Of a stretch of 14,874 nucleotides of DNA, positions 13,025 to 14,874 are shown piece by piece. The stretch lies in the NCBI GenBank assembly GCA_964387695.1, contig CAYLXI010000030.1, forward strand, positions 1 to 14,874. The letters are read 5' to 3'. Position numbers and translations under genes: made by a program. Every line of letters starts with the position of its first letter. Position 1 is the stretch's first letter. The notes below the pieces were generated by a model that did not search any database, was not told the DNA's origin, and saw only the letters and a program-made list of their open reading frames with translations. This DNA comes from Thiosulfativibrio sp964387695 (GTDB lineage Bacteria > Pseudomonadota > Gammaproteobacteria > Thiomicrospirales > Thiomicrospiraceae).

Positions 13025-14392
13025 ATGAAAAAAAATTTAGAAGAATCAATTTGGACACAGCGTTATACAGAATTCTTAGCAGATAAAAAATCTCGTCCAG
13101 GGCGTATTGTATATCAAAGAGATCGAGCAAGGGTTATTCACTCCGCTTCGTTTAGGCGTTTACAGGCAAAAACTCAAATCTTTGGTTTAAGCGAATCTGA
13201 TTTTTATCGCACCAGATTAACCCACTCAATGGAAGTCGCACAAATTGGATCTGGCTTAGTTGAACAACTTATCACCTTAGCAGAAAATTCATCTAATACA
13301 GCAGGATACTTAGCCTGGCTACCGTCTTTTTACCTAATGGAAGCGATTTGTTTAGCACACGACTTAGGGCATCCTCCCTTTGGACACGGGGGAGAAGTGG
13401 CATTAAACTACATGATGCGAAGTCATGGAGGGTTTGAAGGCAATGCCCAAACCTTAAGAATTTTAGCTAAACTAGGAGAATATACTGACAAAAACGGCAT
13501 AGATTTATCTCGTCGTGCCATATTAGGCGTTCTAAAATACCCTGCCATCTATACCGATATTATTAAACAAAATAAAAGCTACCTTCAAGAAATTGCCAAA
13601 CCAGAATTGTTAGACTTTAAAACTTTGCAAATGAAAGCATGGTATCCACCAAAATCAAGTGTTTATGAAGAAGAAAAACAGGTTTTTGAATGGGTGTTAT
13701 CTCCTTTTTCAGAGCAAGACAGAATTAATTTTACTCAGCTATTTGATAACAACAAGCCTTTTAAAGTAACGCATCATAAATCATTTGACACCACTATTAT
13801 GGAGATAGCAGACGATATAGCCTATGGTATTCATGACCTTGAAGATGCCCTAGCCATGTCTATGGTACCAAAATCTATATGGATAGAAGAAGTTATGAAT
13901 GCCCCTTGTTTTGTCATAGCACCCTTATGGGGAGAGAAGATGACCGAACGATTATTTAGCAATCGCTCCAAAGATCGCAAACATGCCATCAGTAAAATGG
14001 TTGGGATTATGATTGAAAGCATTAGCGTAGAAGAAAATACTTTGTTTGAGCACCCATTGCTGCGTTATCAAGCAAGGCTAGGCTCAACAGAAATGGCAGT
14101 GTTAGAATTGTTAAAAGATTTTGTCTATAAAAATGTGATTACCCTACCAGAGGTGAAAGGCATGGAGTATAAAGGGCAGTTAATTATTTTAGACTTGTTT
14201 AACTCTTTAAGAGCTAACCCAATGGCTTTATTGCCTAGAAACACCTATCAAAAGTACCTTAATGCTCAAAACAACAATGCCCAACAACGGGTTATTGCCG
14301 ATTATGTTGCAGGCATGACAAACACTTATGCAGAACGTCTTTATGCAAAATTATTTTTGCCACTACAAGGTTCTATTTTTGATAGGCTTTGA
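13025..14392 (+). CDS. dgt: HD-domain dNTP triphosphohydrolase (dGTPase family)
   Basis: Hydrolyses dGTP (or other dNTPs) to the nucleoside and tripolyphosphate. 455 residues from ATG 13025. An in-frame TTG at 12989 would add 12 residues and overlap pgeF by 11 nt; ATG 13025 has GAGAGAG (13013-13019) upstream at proper spacing and begins like family members (SIWTQRY). HD-fold metal residues: H67 (RLTHSMEVAQIG), H112-D113 (CLAHDLGHPPFGHGGE) and D263/D264 (MEIADDIAYGIHDLEDAL). N-terminal blocks SRPGRIVYQRDRARVIHSASFRRLQAKTQ and RLTHS are diagnostic. The sequence is closer to the anti-phage/regulatory-type dGTPase-like group of about 440-460 residues than to the 505-residue E. coli Dgt, as judged by length only. 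It is last in the likely rluD-pgeF-dgt operon, where clpB is often found in Gammaproteobacteria. Confidence 0.92.
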   Translation: MKKNLEESIWTQRYTEFLADKKSRPGRIVYQRDRARVIHSASFRRLQAKTQIFGLSESDFYRTRLTHSMEVAQIGSGLVEQLITLAENSSNTAGYLAWLPSFYLMEAICLAHDLGHPPFGHGGEVALNYMMRSHGGFEGNAQTLRILAKLGEYTDKNGIDLSRRAILGVLKYPAIYTDIIKQNKSYLQEIAKPELLDFKTLQMKAWYPPKSSVYEEEKQVFEWVLSPFSEQDRINFTQLFDNNKPFKVTHHKSFDTTIMEIADDIAYGIHDLEDALAMSMVPKSIWIEEVMNAPCFVIAPLWGEKMTERLFSNRSKDRKHAISKMVGIMIESISVEENTLFEHPLLRYQARLGSTEMAVLELLKDFVYKNVITLPEVKGMEYKGQLIILDLFNSLRANPMALLPRNTYQKYLNAQNNNAQQRVIADYVAGMTNTYAERLYAKLFLPLQGSIFDRL

Positions 14393-14419
14393 TTTTCACC
14401 TAGGTTCTAAATATAAATC

Positions 14420-14743
14420 TTATTTGCACCGATAAACCTGAAAAGTTTGAACACCCGCTTCAATTTCAGTTAAGGCAACAATGGTATCGCCTCCCATGTG
14501 TGCCGCATCATTTTTAGCAATAGTTTTTAATTCTCTTTCTAGTGTGTTTGTAGGCATGCTAACGCCAATAAAAGAACTTTTTATTTGTACAATAGTTTTA
14601 CCTAGTTCTTCGCAATGAGTAACATGCTTAGGGCTGACCAATAAAACATGTTGAGCTTCTTCTGTAACTTTATTAAAAGAACAGCCATATAAAAAAAAGC
14701 TAGAGAGTAGAACGACGCTTAAAGTTTTTATAGAAAAGTTCAT
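14420..14743 (-). CDS. DUF4156 small lipoprotein (YjeI-like)
   Basis: 107 residues with a lipoprotein signal: basic start (MNFSIK), hydrophobic core, and lipobox LYGC with C21. The mature part (about 86 residues) shows the DUF4156 pattern: VxHCEELGKT near 41-50, an AKNDAAHMGGDTIV block and a C-terminal TFQVYRC ending. Two Cys (about 44 and 106) in the mature part could form a disulfide in the periplasm. The function of the family is unknown. Start ATG 14743 has AAGGGA about 8 nt upstream. A -10-like TATAAT lies on the minus strand at 14789-14794, without a well-spaced -35. A Fur-box-like inverted repeat lies between the -10 and the start. The gene converges on dgt with a 27-nt gap. Confidence 0.88.
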   Translation of the reverse strand: MNFSIKTLSVVLLSSFFLYGCSFNKVTEEAQHVLLVSPKHVTHCEELGKTIVQIKSSFIGVSMPTNTLERELKTIAKNDAAHMGGDTIVALTEIEAGVQTFQVYRCK

Positions 14744-14823
14744 TATAATTTCCCTTTTGGATTTGATAATTAATAATCATGATTTTAAATTATAATTGTT
14801 TTTAAGAATAACAATATTATTAA

Positions 14824-14865
14824 TTAGAGCCTCCTCAAAAAGTTAAGCTCTAAAAACCAACTTTT
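14824..14865. repeat. Interleaved inverted repeats at the right edge
   Basis: TTAGAGC (14824-14830) pairs with GCTCTAA (14847-14853), and AAAAGTT (14838-14844) pairs with AACTTTT (14859-14865). The arms alternate, which is pseudoknot topology if transcribed. G+C is locally higher than in the adjacent spacer. This could be a mobile-element or repeat boundary cut by the window edge, or an RNA structure; the sequence seen is too short to decide. Confidence 0.45.
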
Positions 14866-14874
14866 CGCTCCAAA

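Noticed and set aside
14393..14419. Terminator between converging dgt and DUF4156 genes
   Set aside because: No stem-loop or T-run seen in the 27-nt gap.

Overview
The window is AT-rich bacterial chromosome, roughly a third G+C by eye. The gene content is gammaproteobacterial. bamD is divergent from rluD-pgeF, as in many Gammaproteobacteria, and there are full-length HrpA, DnaQ epsilon, SlyD-type FKBP, a YjeI-like DUF4156 lipoprotein and a YaaA protein. An SbtA-type bicarbonate transporter next to a PII-like protein, plus a persulfide dioxygenase, suggests a carbon-concentrating, sulfur-oxidising autotroph of the Thiomicrospira/Piscirickettsiaceae kind. That placement is inference; no marker gene here settles it.

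Layout. 1-739: 5'-truncated yaaA. 740-1116: a long regulatory gap with a possible IS256-type end, a 15-bp tandem duplication, a good sigma70-like promoter embedded in an inverted repeat, and a long hairpin directly before the sbtA ribosome binding site. 1117-2731: sbtA and an sbtB-like PII gene, separated by 271 nt that contain a second promoter and a foldable leader closed by a 15-bp long-range stem. 2732-2931: gap between convergent genes, with a terminator-like hairpin. 2932-4992 (minus): GAF-PAS-GGDEF diguanylate cyclase and dnaQ. 5128-5553: slyD-like PPIase. 5586-6278 (minus): persulfide dioxygenase, divergent from hrpA (6395-10366) across a spacer with nested inverted repeats. 10388-11116 (minus): bamD. 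11184-14392: rluD, pgeF and dgt, tightly spaced and probably one operon. 14420-14743 (minus): DUF4156 lipoprotein. 14744-14874: AT-rich spacer ending in interleaved inverted repeats.

How the genes work together: most are unrelated housekeeping genes. The functional unit is sbtA/sbtB, where a PII-like sensor is expected to gate Na+-dependent bicarbonate uptake. The best places to look for something new are the structured sbtA-sbtB spacer, the sbtA leader hairpin, and an exact 25-bp repeat centred on the 16-bp palindrome TTACCAGGCCTGGTAA, which lies in the same reading frame inside hrpA and pgeF. No tRNA, rRNA, CRISPR array, complete mobile element or defence system is visible.
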